A stretch of DNA of 64,000 nt from an uncultured Bacteroidales bacterium (GTDB lineage Bacteria > Bacteroidota > Bacteroidia > Bacteroidales > Paludibacteraceae). The position numbers were made by a program, and so were the translations under genes. Below the pieces are notes generated by a model. The model did no database searches. It saw only the letters and a program-made list of their open reading frames with translations, and was not told where the DNA came from. Positions 9,258 to 16,717 of this stretch are shown here, in pieces. Location: positions 1-64,000 of the forward strand of contig CACWZZ010000008.1 of the NCBI GenBank assembly GCA_902765485.1, in the 5' to 3' direction. Positions within the stretch are counted from its first letter, which is position 1, and the number at the start of each line of letters is the position of its first letter.

Positions 9258-10519
9258 GGGTCATAGAAGGCTTGGCGCTGGAGGAGTATCTGGCGCTGGA
9301 AGCGGAGAGGGTGAAGACGGTTCAGACGCCGGTACTGTTCACCTGGATCGTGGAGCCGACGGTGATCTTCGGCAAGCACCAAGTGCGGGAACAAGAGGTG
9401 AATGACCGTTACTGCAAGGAACATTCTATCCGCGTTGTGCAACGGCAGAGCGGGGGAGGATGCGTCTATGCGGACCGGGGAAACCTGATGATCTCTTATA
9501 TCTCGCCTTCCACCCACTCGCAGGAGGTGTTTGAACTTTTCCTCCGGATGGTAGCGGGAGCGCTGAATAGGATGGGCTATCCTGCCGTAACAACGGCGCA
9601 TAATGATGTGCTGGTGGGTGACCGCAAAGTGGCAGGAACGGCTTGTTACACCACGCCCACAGGCACGGTGGTTCATGCCTCGATGCTGTATGAGGTGGAT
9701 ATGGAGGCTCTGGAGCGGGCAATCACCCCTTCGGCGGAGAAATTGGAGAAACATGCGGTGGCGTCGGTGCGGCAACGAGTGCGAAACCTGCGCGAGATAA
9801 AGGATTTAGGAACAATGACAGAGTTTAGAGAGCGAATAGAAAAAGAGATGGGGCGTCCCTCGCTTGTGATCTTTGATCTGGACGGGACGCTGCTGAACAC
9901 GATAGACGACTTGGGCTATGCCTGCAATCATGCCTTGGCGGCGTGTGGTTTTCCGACCCATGCCATCGAGGAATACCCGCGGTTGGTAGGTAATGGCGTG
10001 AACAAACTGATCGAACGTGCGCTGCCGGAAGGTCAGAAGAACGAAGAGACCGTCCTGCGCGTGCGTGCGCATTTCGTACCTTATTATAACGCGCATAACT
10101 GCGATTTCACGCGTCCGTATGACGGCATTCCTGAGCTGCTGGAGAGTTTGAAAGCCCGCGGCTGCATGCTGGCGGTTGCGAGCAATAAATACCAGGCGGC
10201 TACGGAGAAGATCGTATCGCATTTCTTCCCGGGAGTCTTTGATGTCGTCCTCGGCGAGCGGGAAGGAGTGCCCCGCAAACCCGATCCGCAGATCGTACGG
10301 GATATAGAGGCTAAGTTACAAAGGGACCAAGTACCAAGTACTTATTCTGTGCTCTATGTAGGCGACAGTCTGGTGGATCAAGCGACTGCAGCGAATGCCG
10401 GAGTGCCGTTCGTCGCCTGCTCATGGGGATTCGTGGCGCGAGAGAAGCTGGCAGAAGCCGGCTGCGAACGCATCATAGATAATCCGATGGAACTGCTATG
10501 TAAATGCGGAAATGTATAA
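9245..10519 (+). CDS. fusion: lipoate-protein ligase A-like domain + HAD phosphatase (Gph-like)
   Basis: This 424-residue frame joins two enzymes. Residues 1 to about 195 are a lipoate ligase/BPL-LplA-type domain (FGKHQVREQEVN, RRQ-like motif VQRQSGGGCVYADRGNLMIS, then DVLVGDRKVAGTACY). Residues about 209-424 are a haloacid dehalogenase phosphatase of the phosphoglycolate phosphatase group (VIFDLDGTLLNTIDDL, LAVASNK, RKPDP, LYVGDSLVDQ). The linker is about TMTEFRERIEKEMG. Near residues 361-366 the DQVPST segment repeats the insertion seen in pdxA. The GTG start at 9245 sits in a heptamer array. Fusion of these two activities is unusual; a sequencing frameshift joining neighbours is less likely because the linker reads cleanly. 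Confidence 0.82.
   Translation: MKVERVIEGLALEEYLALEAERVKTVQTPVLFTWIVEPTVIFGKHQVREQEVNDRYCKEHSIRVVQRQSGGGCVYADRGNLMISYISPSTHSQEVFELFLRMVAGALNRMGYPAVTTAHNDVLVGDRKVAGTACYTTPTGTVVHASMLYEVDMEALERAITPSAEKLEKHAVASVRQRVRNLREIKDLGTMTEFRERIEKEMGRPSLVIFDLDGTLLNTIDDLGYACNHALAACGFPTHAIEEYPRLVGNGVNKLIERALPEGQKNEETVLRVRAHFVPYYNAHNCDFTRPYDGIPELLESLKARGCMLAVASNKYQAATEKIVSHFFPGVFDVVLGEREGVPRKPDPQIVRDIEAKLQRDQVPSTYSVLYVGDSLVDQATAANAGVPFVACSWGFVAREKLAEAGCERIIDNPMELLCKCGNV
10325..10341 (+). repeat. 17-bp in-frame repeat inside the ligase/phosphatase fusion (encodes DQVPST)
   Basis: GACCAAGTACCAAGTAC, identical to 4157-4173 in pdxA and in the same frame. It falls between the HAD motifs KPDP and YVGDS, in what should be a surface loop. 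Confidence 0.85.
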
Positions 10520-10537
10520 ATGTAAAAATCTATAAAT
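10500..10537 (+). repeat. octamer array between the fusion gene and the aminotransferase gene
   Basis: Degenerate 8-bp units GCGGAAAT, GTATAAAT, GTAAAAAT, CTATAAAT (10506-10537), preceded by a partial unit GTAAAT. The stop codon of the upstream gene (10517-10519) lies inside the array. Confidence 0.8.
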
Positions 10538-10543
10538 AGTAGT

Positions 10544-11737
10544 ATGGAAATTTCTTTGCGGGCGCAGTCCATGCCGGAGAGCCCGATCCGAAAATTAGCA
10601 AAGTACGCCGATGCAGCCAAGCTGGCAGGGGTGCATGTGTATCACCTGAATATCGGTCAGCCGGATATCAAGACCCCTCCGCAAGCCATGGAGGCGGTGA
10701 AGAATTTTAACCAAGAGATCTTGGAGTACTCGCCTTCGCAGGGCTTGAAGTCGCTACGGACGAAGATGGTCAGTTACTACGCCGAGTACGGGATAGACCT
10801 TTCGCCGGACGAGATCATTATTACCGCCGGCGGTTCGGAGGCGATCATGTTTGCGTACATGTCTTGCCTCAATCCGGGCGACGAGATCATTGTGACCGAC
10901 CCTTCGTACGCCAACTATATGGCATTTGCGATCTCGGCAGGTGCTGTCGTCAAATCCGTCAAGACGGATATCAAGAACGGGTTCAAGTTGCCGCCGGTGG
11001 AGGAGTTTGAAAAGCAGATTACGCCGAAGACGCGCGCAATCCTGATCTGCAACCCCAATAACCCGACGGGCTATCTCTATACCAAGCAGGAGATGCGCCA
11101 GATCCGTGATCTGGTGAAGAAATACGACCTGTACCTGATCTCCGATGAGGTCTATCGCGAGTTCATCTATACCAAATCGCCGTATATCTCGGCTTGCCAT
11201 CTGGAGGGCATAGAGGAGAATGTGGTGCTGGTGGACAGCGTGTCGAAGCGTTATTCGGAGTGCGGCATTCGTATCGGTGCGCTCATTACCAAGAACAAAG
11301 CGGTGCGCGAGTCGGTGATGAAATTCTGCCAGGCGCGGTTGAGTCCTCCTCTGTTCGGTCAGGTGGTCGCAGAAGCGTCCCTCTCTACGCCGGAGGAGTA
11401 TATGCAGGAGGTCTATGACGAGTACCTCACCCGCCGTAATTTCCTGATCGATCAATTAAACCAGATCCCTGGTGTTTTTGCCCCTGCGCCGACCGGAGCA
11501 TTCTATGTGATGGTGGAGCTGCCGGTGGACGATGTGGAGAAATTCTGCAAGTGGTGTCTGACCGACTTCACTTACGAGGGCGCGACGATCATGATGGCTC
11601 CGGGGACAGGTTTCTACACCAACCCTGAGGACGGACGCCACCAAGTCCGCATGGCGTATGTGCTCAATAAGGAGGATCTGGCGAAAGCAATGATAGTATT
11701 ACGTAAAGCATTAGAAGCATATAATGAAAAGAATTAA
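10544..11737 (+). CDS. pyridoxal phosphate-dependent aminotransferase (aspartate-type, class I)
   Basis: This 397-residue protein is a fold-type I aminotransferase. It shows the substrate/cofactor motifs NIGQPDIKTPPQAMEAV, AGGSEAIMFA, CNPNNPTGYLY, SDEVYREF and the Schiff-base lysine in DSVSKRYSECGIRIG. The C-terminus APTGAFYVMVELP and GTGFY fit the family. It probably acts on aspartate or a related amino acid; exact specificity is not visible. It overlaps the FprA gene by 14 bp, suggesting co-translation. Confidence 0.87.
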   Translation: MEISLRAQSMPESPIRKLAKYADAAKLAGVHVYHLNIGQPDIKTPPQAMEAVKNFNQEILEYSPSQGLKSLRTKMVSYYAEYGIDLSPDEIIITAGGSEAIMFAYMSCLNPGDEIIVTDPSYANYMAFAISAGAVVKSVKTDIKNGFKLPPVEEFEKQITPKTRAILICNPNNPTGYLYTKQEMRQIRDLVKKYDLYLISDEVYREFIYTKSPYISACHLEGIEENVVLVDSVSKRYSECGIRIGALITKNKAVRESVMKFCQARLSPPLFGQVVAEASLSTPEEYMQEVYDEYLTRRNFLIDQLNQIPGVFAPAPTGAFYVMVELPVDDVEKFCKWCLTDFTYEGATIMMAPGTGFYTNPEDGRHQVRMAYVLNKEDLAKAMIVLRKALEAYNEKN

Positions 11738-12923
11738 GTATGTCGGCTGTGACGATGCCGAGTTGGATTTGTTTGAGAGCCAGTACGAGTTGCCGGAAGG
11801 CATGTGCTACAACAGCTATGTCGTGCTGGGAGAAGAGAAAGTAGCAGTGATGGACGCGATGGACGCGCGTTGCTGCGAGGAGTGGTTAAAGAAGGTAGAG
11901 GAGGCGCTTGCCGGACGCAAGCCGGACTACCTCGTTTGCCAGCACATGGAGCCGGATCATAGCGGCTCGATGGGTGCTTTTCTTGCCCAATACCCGGAGG
12001 CGACCGTTGTGTGCTCCAAGCAGGCAGTCGTAATGATGAACCAGTTTGGGATCGAAGCAACAAATGTGGAGGTAGTAGGCGAGGGTAGTACGCTTGATCT
12101 GGGCGGTCTGACGCTGCAGTTCATCGCTGCGCCTATGATCCACTGGCCCGAAGTAATCATGACCTATTGTCCGGAGGAGCAGGTGCTCTTCTCCGCAGAC
12201 GGTTTCGGTAAGTTCGGCGTTTATCATGCCGACGAGGACGACTGGGCTTGTGAGGCGCGTCGTTACTATTTCAATATTGTCGGCAAATACGGCATGCAGG
12301 TCTCCAACGTCCTCAAGAAACTAAATAATCTCCCCTCCTTTCAGGGAGGGGTCGGGGGTAGGCTTACTATTGCGCCGCTGCACGGACCGATGTTGGAGGG
12401 CGAGAAGAAAGACGAAGCGCTGCGTCTGTATTCGATCTGGAGCGCGTATGGCGTGGAGACCGATGGTGTGCTGGTGGCATACGCTTCGATCCATGGCAAC
12501 ACCCGTCGTGCGGCAGAGCAACTCGCCGAAATACTGCGCCAAAAAGCTGAAAGCCGAAAGCTGACGGCTGACGGCTCATTCAAAGTAGCAATCACCGATC
12601 TGAGCCGCGACGACATGGCAGAGGCGATTGAGGATGCGTTCCGTATGAACCGGCTCGTTCTTTGCTGCGCAACGTACGACGGAGATATTTTCCCGCCGAT
12701 GCACATGTTCCTGCATAAACTGCGTCTGAAAGGCTACCAGAACCGCCGTGTGGCATTGGTAGAGAATGGTTCGTGGGCACCGCAGGCGGTCAAAGTGATG
12801 AGAGAAATGCTCTCTACTTGCAAGAATGTAGAGATCGTCGAACCGACCGTCACGATCCGCGGTTCGCTCAAGCCGACGCAAGTAGCTGAACTCGAAGCAC
12901 TCGCAGATGCCCTCTTGGCATAA
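11724..12923 (+). CDS. fprA: A-type flavoprotein / flavodiiron protein
   Basis: This 399-residue protein combines an N-terminal metallo-beta-lactamase-like diiron domain (CQHMEPDHSGSMGA, APMIHWPEVIMTYCPEEQVLFSADGFG) with a C-terminal flavodoxin domain (VAYASIHGNTRRAAEQLAEIL). Such enzymes reduce O2 or NO in anaerobes. Two unusual in-frame segments are visible. Residues 203-214 (LPSFQGGVGGRL), just before the iron-ligand motif APLHGP, come from a G-rich palindromic element. Residues about 275-286 (ESRKLTADGSF region) come from five heptamers. Both positions are loops in relatives. The gene ends 7 bp before a strong terminator shared with convergent glyS. Confidence 0.9.
   Translation: MKRIKYVGCDDAELDLFESQYELPEGMCYNSYVVLGEEKVAVMDAMDARCCEEWLKKVEEALAGRKPDYLVCQHMEPDHSGSMGAFLAQYPEATVVCSKQAVVMMNQFGIEATNVEVVGEGSTLDLGGLTLQFIAAPMIHWPEVIMTYCPEEQVLFSADGFGKFGVYHADEDDWACEARRYYFNIVGKYGMQVSNVLKKLNNLPSFQGGVGGRLTIAPLHGPMLEGEKKDEALRLYSIWSAYGVETDGVLVAYASIHGNTRRAAEQLAEILRQKAESRKLTADGSFKVAITDLSRDDMAEAIEDAFRMNRLVLCCATYDGDIFPPMHMFLHKLRLKGYQNRRVALVENGSWAPQAVKVMREMLSTCKNVEIVEPTVTIRGSLKPTQVAELEALADALLA
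12330..12365 (+). repeat. 36-bp G-rich palindromic element in frame in fprA
   Basis: Twelve codons reading LPSFQGGVGGRL. The left half is C-rich (CTCCCCTCC) and the right half G-rich (GGGAGGGG, then CGGGGG), giving a hairpin. A diverged copy of equal length and in the same frame (LPPSGGGRGERL) occurs in glmS at 23255-23290. Confidence 0.85.
12545..12579 (+). repeat. AGCTGAC-type heptamer array in frame in fprA
   Basis: Five 7-bp units: AGCTGAA, AGCCGAA, AGCTGAC, GGCTGAC, GGCTCAT. The same unit family is found inside ugd at 56193-56227. Confidence 0.85.
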
Positions 12924-12929
12924 AAGAAA

Positions 12930-12958
12930 ATCCCGAACATCGCGTTCGGGATTTTTTT
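12930..12958. terminator. bidirectional intrinsic terminator between fprA and glyS
   Basis: Perfect 9-bp arms ATCCCGAAC / GTTCGGGAT with a 5-nt loop, followed by a T-run on the plus strand and preceded by an A-rich run that serves the minus strand. It lies between the convergent ends of fprA and glyS. Confidence 0.93.
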
Positions 12959-12970
12959 ATTCCATATTCG

Positions 12971-14545
12971 TTATTCCATGGTGTCCTCCATCGAGTCACC
13001 GACGATCTTGCGGTAAAGCTCTTTGGGGTCGGTGGCTTTGCGGATGATCTCATGCAGATCCTCGATCTTGACGCGGTCCTGAGCCATCGTATCGCGGTAG
13101 CGGACTGTGACGCAGCCGTCATTGAGTGTGTCGTGATCAACGGTGATGCAGAACGGCGTACCCACAGCGTCCTGGCGACGGTAACGCTTTCCGATCGAGT
13201 CTTTCTCGTCGTAAGCGACCTTGAAATCGAACTTCAGTTCGTTCATAATCTCACGCGCTTTCTCGGGCAGACCGTCTTTCTTCACGAGCGGCATGATACA
13301 AGCCTTGACAGGAGCGAGTACCGGCGGCAAATGGAGCACGACGCGTGTGTCGCCGCCTTCGAGCTGCTGCTCTTCGTAGGACGAACACATGACGGAGAGG
13401 AACATACGGTCCACACCGATCGAGGTCTCGATGACGTACGGGGTGTAGCTCTGGTTCAGCTCCGGATCGAAGTACTCGATCTTCTTTCCGCTGTATTTGG
13501 CGTGCTGCGAGAGGTCGAAGTTCGTGCGGCTGTGAATACCCTCCACCTCCTTGAAACCGAACGGCATGAGGAACTCTATGTCGGTTGCGGCATTGGCATA
13601 ATGCGCCAACTTTTCATGGTCGTGGAAACGGTATTTCTCGTCGCCCAGACCCAGCGCTTTGTGCCAGCGGAGGCGGAATTGTTTCCAGTGCTCAAACCAT
13701 TTGAGTTCCTCGCCCGGACGAACGAAGAACTGCATCTCCATCTGCTCGAACTCGCGCATACGGAAGACGAATTGACGCGCCACGATCTCGTTGCGGAAGG
13801 CTTTACCGATCTGCGCAATACCGAACGGCACTTTCATACGACCGGTCTTCTGGACGTTCAGGAAATTGACGAAGATACCTTGTGCGGTCTCCGGACGGAG
13901 ATAGATCTTCATTGCGCCATCGGCGGTCGAACCCATCTCGGTCTGGAACATGAGGTTGAACTGACGTACGTCGGTCCAGTTGCGAGTGCCGGAAATAGGA
14001 CAAACGATCTCTTCGTCGAGGATGATCTGCTTCAACTCCGCCAGGTCGTTCTCGTTCATCGCCTTAGAGTAACGTGCGTGCAGCGCCTCGCGTTTAGCGA
14101 TATGCTCTTTCACGCGCTCGTTGGTAGCCTTGAACATTTCCTCGTCGAAACTCTCGCCGAAACGCTTGCGGGCTTTCTCTATCTCTTTGGCGATCTTGTC
14201 GTCGTATTTGGCAATCTGGTCCTCGATCAGGACGTCCGCGCGGTAACGCTTCTTGGAGTCGCGATTATCGATCAGCGGATCATTGAACGCGTCCACGTGA
14301 CCCGAAGCTTTCCAGGTCGTCGGGTGCATGAAGATCGCGGCGTCAATACCCACGATATTCTCATGCAGCAGCGTCATGGAGTCCCACCAATAACGCTTGA
14401 TATTATTCTTCAACTCCACGCCGTTCTGACCATAGTCATACACGGCGCCCAGACCATCGTAGATCTCGCTGGACGGGAAAACGAAACCGTATTCCTTGCA
14501 ATGCGCTACGATTTTCTTAAATGTTTCTTCTTGTGTTGCAGCCAT
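12971..14545 (-). CDS. glyS: glycyl-tRNA synthetase (homodimeric type)
   Basis: This 524-residue protein is the single-chain, alpha2-type GlyRS. Features are the N-terminal KIVAHCKEYGFVFPSSEIYDGLGAVYDYG, class II motif 2 region (IAQIGKAFRNEI, then FRMREFEQMEMQFFV), motif 3 (ETSIGVDRMFLS) and the C-terminal anticodon-binding domain (RRQDAVGTPFCITVDHDTL). Length is normal. It has its own promoter on the minus strand (14621-14651), and an AT-rich, roughly octameric repeat occupies the 5' leader. Confidence 0.96.
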   Translation of the reverse strand: MAATQEETFKKIVAHCKEYGFVFPSSEIYDGLGAVYDYGQNGVELKNNIKRYWWDSMTLLHENIVGIDAAIFMHPTTWKASGHVDAFNDPLIDNRDSKKRYRADVLIEDQIAKYDDKIAKEIEKARKRFGESFDEEMFKATNERVKEHIAKREALHARYSKAMNENDLAELKQIILDEEIVCPISGTRNWTDVRQFNLMFQTEMGSTADGAMKIYLRPETAQGIFVNFLNVQKTGRMKVPFGIAQIGKAFRNEIVARQFVFRMREFEQMEMQFFVRPGEELKWFEHWKQFRLRWHKALGLGDEKYRFHDHEKLAHYANAATDIEFLMPFGFKEVEGIHSRTNFDLSQHAKYSGKKIEYFDPELNQSYTPYVIETSIGVDRMFLSVMCSSYEEQQLEGGDTRVVLHLPPVLAPVKACIMPLVKKDGLPEKAREIMNELKFDFKVAYDEKDSIGKRYRRQDAVGTPFCITVDHDTLNDGCVTVRYRDTMAQDRVKIEDLHEIIRKATDPKELYRKIVGDSMEDTME

Positions 14546-14547
14546 AA

Positions 14548-14600
14548 AGTTATTTACGATTTAGTCATTTACTATTTAATCATTTATTTGGTCATTTAGC
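14548..14600 (-). repeat. degenerate octamer array in the glyS leader
   Basis: On the minus strand the leader consists of imperfect units of about 8 bp built on TAAATGAC, such as GACTAAAT, GATTAAAT and AGTAAATG, running from just downstream of the promoter to the glyS start. The period drifts, so unit boundaries are uncertain. Confidence 0.6.
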
Positions 14601-14620
14601 AATATAACCAATTTTGACCG

Positions 14621-14651
14621 CAAAATTACTGCTTTTTTTTGAAATATGCAA
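14621..14651 (-). promoter_or_regulatory. Bacteroidota-type promoter for glyS
   Basis: On the minus strand TTG (plus-strand CAA 14649-14651) and TAATTTTG (plus-strand CAAAATTA 14621-14628) are separated by 20 nt. They lie about 75 bp upstream of the glyS start. Confidence 0.8.
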
Positions 14652-14708
14652 ATAAAAATGCATTAGTGGCACGTATTTTGTGCTTTAGTGATAAAAATTG
14701 AACGAATT

Positions 14709-16565
14709 ATGAAGAAAATTACCGCTTTGTTGTTCGCCGTAGTTCTGTGTTTCTGCACAGCGAACGCGTGTATGAAAAAGAGCCGTCAGCTGCCCAATGT
14801 AAGCCTTCAGCCGTTGACGGTTATTGTGATGGATACGACCCAGGCGCTGCTGGACGAAGCCGAAGTGAAGGTCGGCAAGACCACATTCAAGACCTCTTTT
14901 GACGGTCGCGTAGTGATCAAACCGGAGCTACTGAGTGGCGTGAAAACACTGGCTTTCAGCCGCAGGGGATTCAAGGATCTGAAGATCAAAGACTATACGG
15001 TTGAGACCGCGAAGGGCAATGTGCTGCTGGTCGTACTAACGCCGGAGGAAAAGAAAGCCGGACGCAAGGAGCACGATGAAGTTGTTGCTCTCGGTACGGC
15101 GCGAGGTAGTAGGAGCGATGTGATGTACATGAAATCGGCGGCGCCGTCCCTTGCCGAAATGGAATCAGCTATGGAGGCGGATGGGCTGATGGAAGATGTC
15201 CCTTTATCGGCGGTTGACGAGTCGAAACCTGCCATCGTTGGCTATGGCGCGTCGAACCATGCGGTTTCGGCAGGCAAACTGACCGCAGGCGAGGTGAATG
15301 ACTTCACCAAATGGTATTTCTGGCCCTCGGTGCTCGACGGCAGCCATAAGGAGTACATCGAGAATTGGAAAATCACTCCGCGCCACCGCTATACCGTGCA
15401 GGTGCGCACTAAGCATGGGTTTCCGATTGCTTCGCGGGCGGTGAGCCTGTTGGACAATTCCGGCAATACCTTGTTTCAAGCCGTGACGGACAATACAGGA
15501 AAAGCGGAACTATGGTTTCAACTGGTCGGCAATAACCTCTGCGGTAAGCATGCGGACTTCTTCCTCCTCGTGGATGGTGAGAAACAGAAAGCCAAAGACT
15601 GGAGCGAAGGAATCAATACGTTTATCCTCGACGAGCCCTGCGAAGTGAGCGACGCGGTGGATGTGATGTTCGTCTTCGACGCCACCGGTTCTATGGGCGA
15701 CGAGTTGCACTATCTGCAGGCGGAGATGAAGGATGTGATCTCTCGTGCTACCGAGGCAACAGGCGGTCTGGCGATCCGTACGGGCGCTGTCGTCTATCGC
15801 GACCATAACGACGAGTATCTGACTCGTATCTCTCGGCTGACGAACAACATAAAAGAGACCCAGTCTTTCATTGACAAACAGCAGGCGAACGGTGGTGGCG
15901 ACTATCCGGAGGCAGTGCCGGAAGCGCTGATGGCGGCGATGAACAGTGCCGGATGGGATCCTCTCGCACGTGCGCGCATCGCGTTCCTTATATTAGATGC
16001 GCCCTGCCACCAGGATTCAGCCACGATTGCTCTCTTGCACGACCAGATCCTCAATGCCGCGGCATTAGGTGTCCGCATCGTGCCGGTCGTTTGCAGCGGT
16101 CTGGGCGAGAGTGGGGAGCTGCTCCTGCGCTCCATGGCATTGGCTACTAACGGCACTTCGTTCTTCCTCACCGACGACTCGGGAATCGGGCACTCGCACC
16201 TCAAACCGACCACCGATTCGCTCAAAGTGGAGCACCTCAACGACATGCTCGTCCGGACGATTGTCGAGTTCTCCTCTATGCCGAGTTGCGATCCCTCTGA
16301 GTTCGCCGAGGATGTGTCGGAAGAAATAGAACAGTTCCTGCCGAACCCCTTCAAAGCCGAAGACATAGAGCGCGATCCGTCGATCCCGCACGGCGAAGGT
16401 GTGCACTATCTGATGGACGTCAGCGGCAAACTAATCACGATCTTCGAAGGCGAACTATCCGACCTCCAGGCACAAATCGTCCGCATGGGACTGCCGATCG
16501 GAGTCTATTTCGTCAAGACTTTCTCCGAAGGAGAATGGCACACCGAGAAGGTGTTGATTCGTTAA
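14709..16565 (+). CDS. secreted von Willebrand factor A domain protein with type IX-like C-terminal domain
   Basis: I start at ATG 14709 (MKKITALLFAVVLCFCTANA, signal peptide), giving 618 residues. A carboxypeptidase-regulatory-like domain is at about 30-110. A second beta-rich segment lies near 220-290. A VWA domain spans about 315-505 with the metal-site motif FVFDATGSMGDE. The C-terminus GVYFVKTFSEGEWHTEKVLIR resembles a type A sorting domain of the type IX secretion system, so surface attachment is likely. A terminator follows 26 bp after the stop. I do not recognise a named family for the whole protein. Confidence 0.82.
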   Translation: MKKITALLFAVVLCFCTANACMKKSRQLPNVSLQPLTVIVMDTTQALLDEAEVKVGKTTFKTSFDGRVVIKPELLSGVKTLAFSRRGFKDLKIKDYTVETAKGNVLLVVLTPEEKKAGRKEHDEVVALGTARGSRSDVMYMKSAAPSLAEMESAMEADGLMEDVPLSAVDESKPAIVGYGASNHAVSAGKLTAGEVNDFTKWYFWPSVLDGSHKEYIENWKITPRHRYTVQVRTKHGFPIASRAVSLLDNSGNTLFQAVTDNTGKAELWFQLVGNNLCGKHADFFLLVDGEKQKAKDWSEGINTFILDEPCEVSDAVDVMFVFDATGSMGDELHYLQAEMKDVISRATEATGGLAIRTGAVVYRDHNDEYLTRISRLTNNIKETQSFIDKQQANGGGDYPEAVPEALMAAMNSAGWDPLARARIAFLILDAPCHQDSATIALLHDQILNAAALGVRIVPVVCSGLGESGELLLRSMALATNGTSFFLTDDSGIGHSHLKPTTDSLKVEHLNDMLVRTIVEFSSMPSCDPSEFAEDVSEEIEQFLPNPFKAEDIERDPSIPHGEGVHYLMDVSGKLITIFEGELSDLQAQIVRMGLPIGVYFVKTFSEGEWHTEKVLIR

Positions 16566-16590
16566 ACTGTTAAATCGGAAAACGGTTAAA

Positions 16591-16618
16591 AAGTGGGCTT
16601 CGGCTCACTTTTTTTTAT
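16591..16618 (+). terminator. intrinsic terminator after the VWA gene
   Basis: Stem AAGTGGGC / GCTCACTT (one G-T pair) closed by a TTCG tetraloop and followed by a T-rich run. Confidence 0.92.
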
Positions 16619-16634
16619 TTTATTGCTGAAAAAC

Positions 16635-16665
16635 TTGCATATTTCAAATATTTGTTGTACTTTTG
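16635..16665 (+). promoter_or_regulatory. Bacteroidota-type promoter for glnN and downstream genes
   Basis: TTG at 16635-16637 and TACTTTTG at 16658-16665, 20 nt apart. It is 53 bp upstream of the glnN start and probably drives the glnN-dapF-dapL-pyrG series. Confidence 0.8.
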
Positions 16666-16717
16666 TCGTCGATTTTTGAATTTAATCGGATTAAAAACTA
16701 AATTTAGTGTTAAAAGT

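Noticed and set aside
8396..9775. Long open frame antisense to guanine deaminase and the ligase fusion
   Set aside because: His/Arg-rich translation with no recognisable domain; both sense genes are clearly real.
13052..14599. 515-codon plus-strand frame opposite glyS
   Set aside because: Exact mirror of glyS with no motif; glyS has its own promoter and all synthetase motifs.
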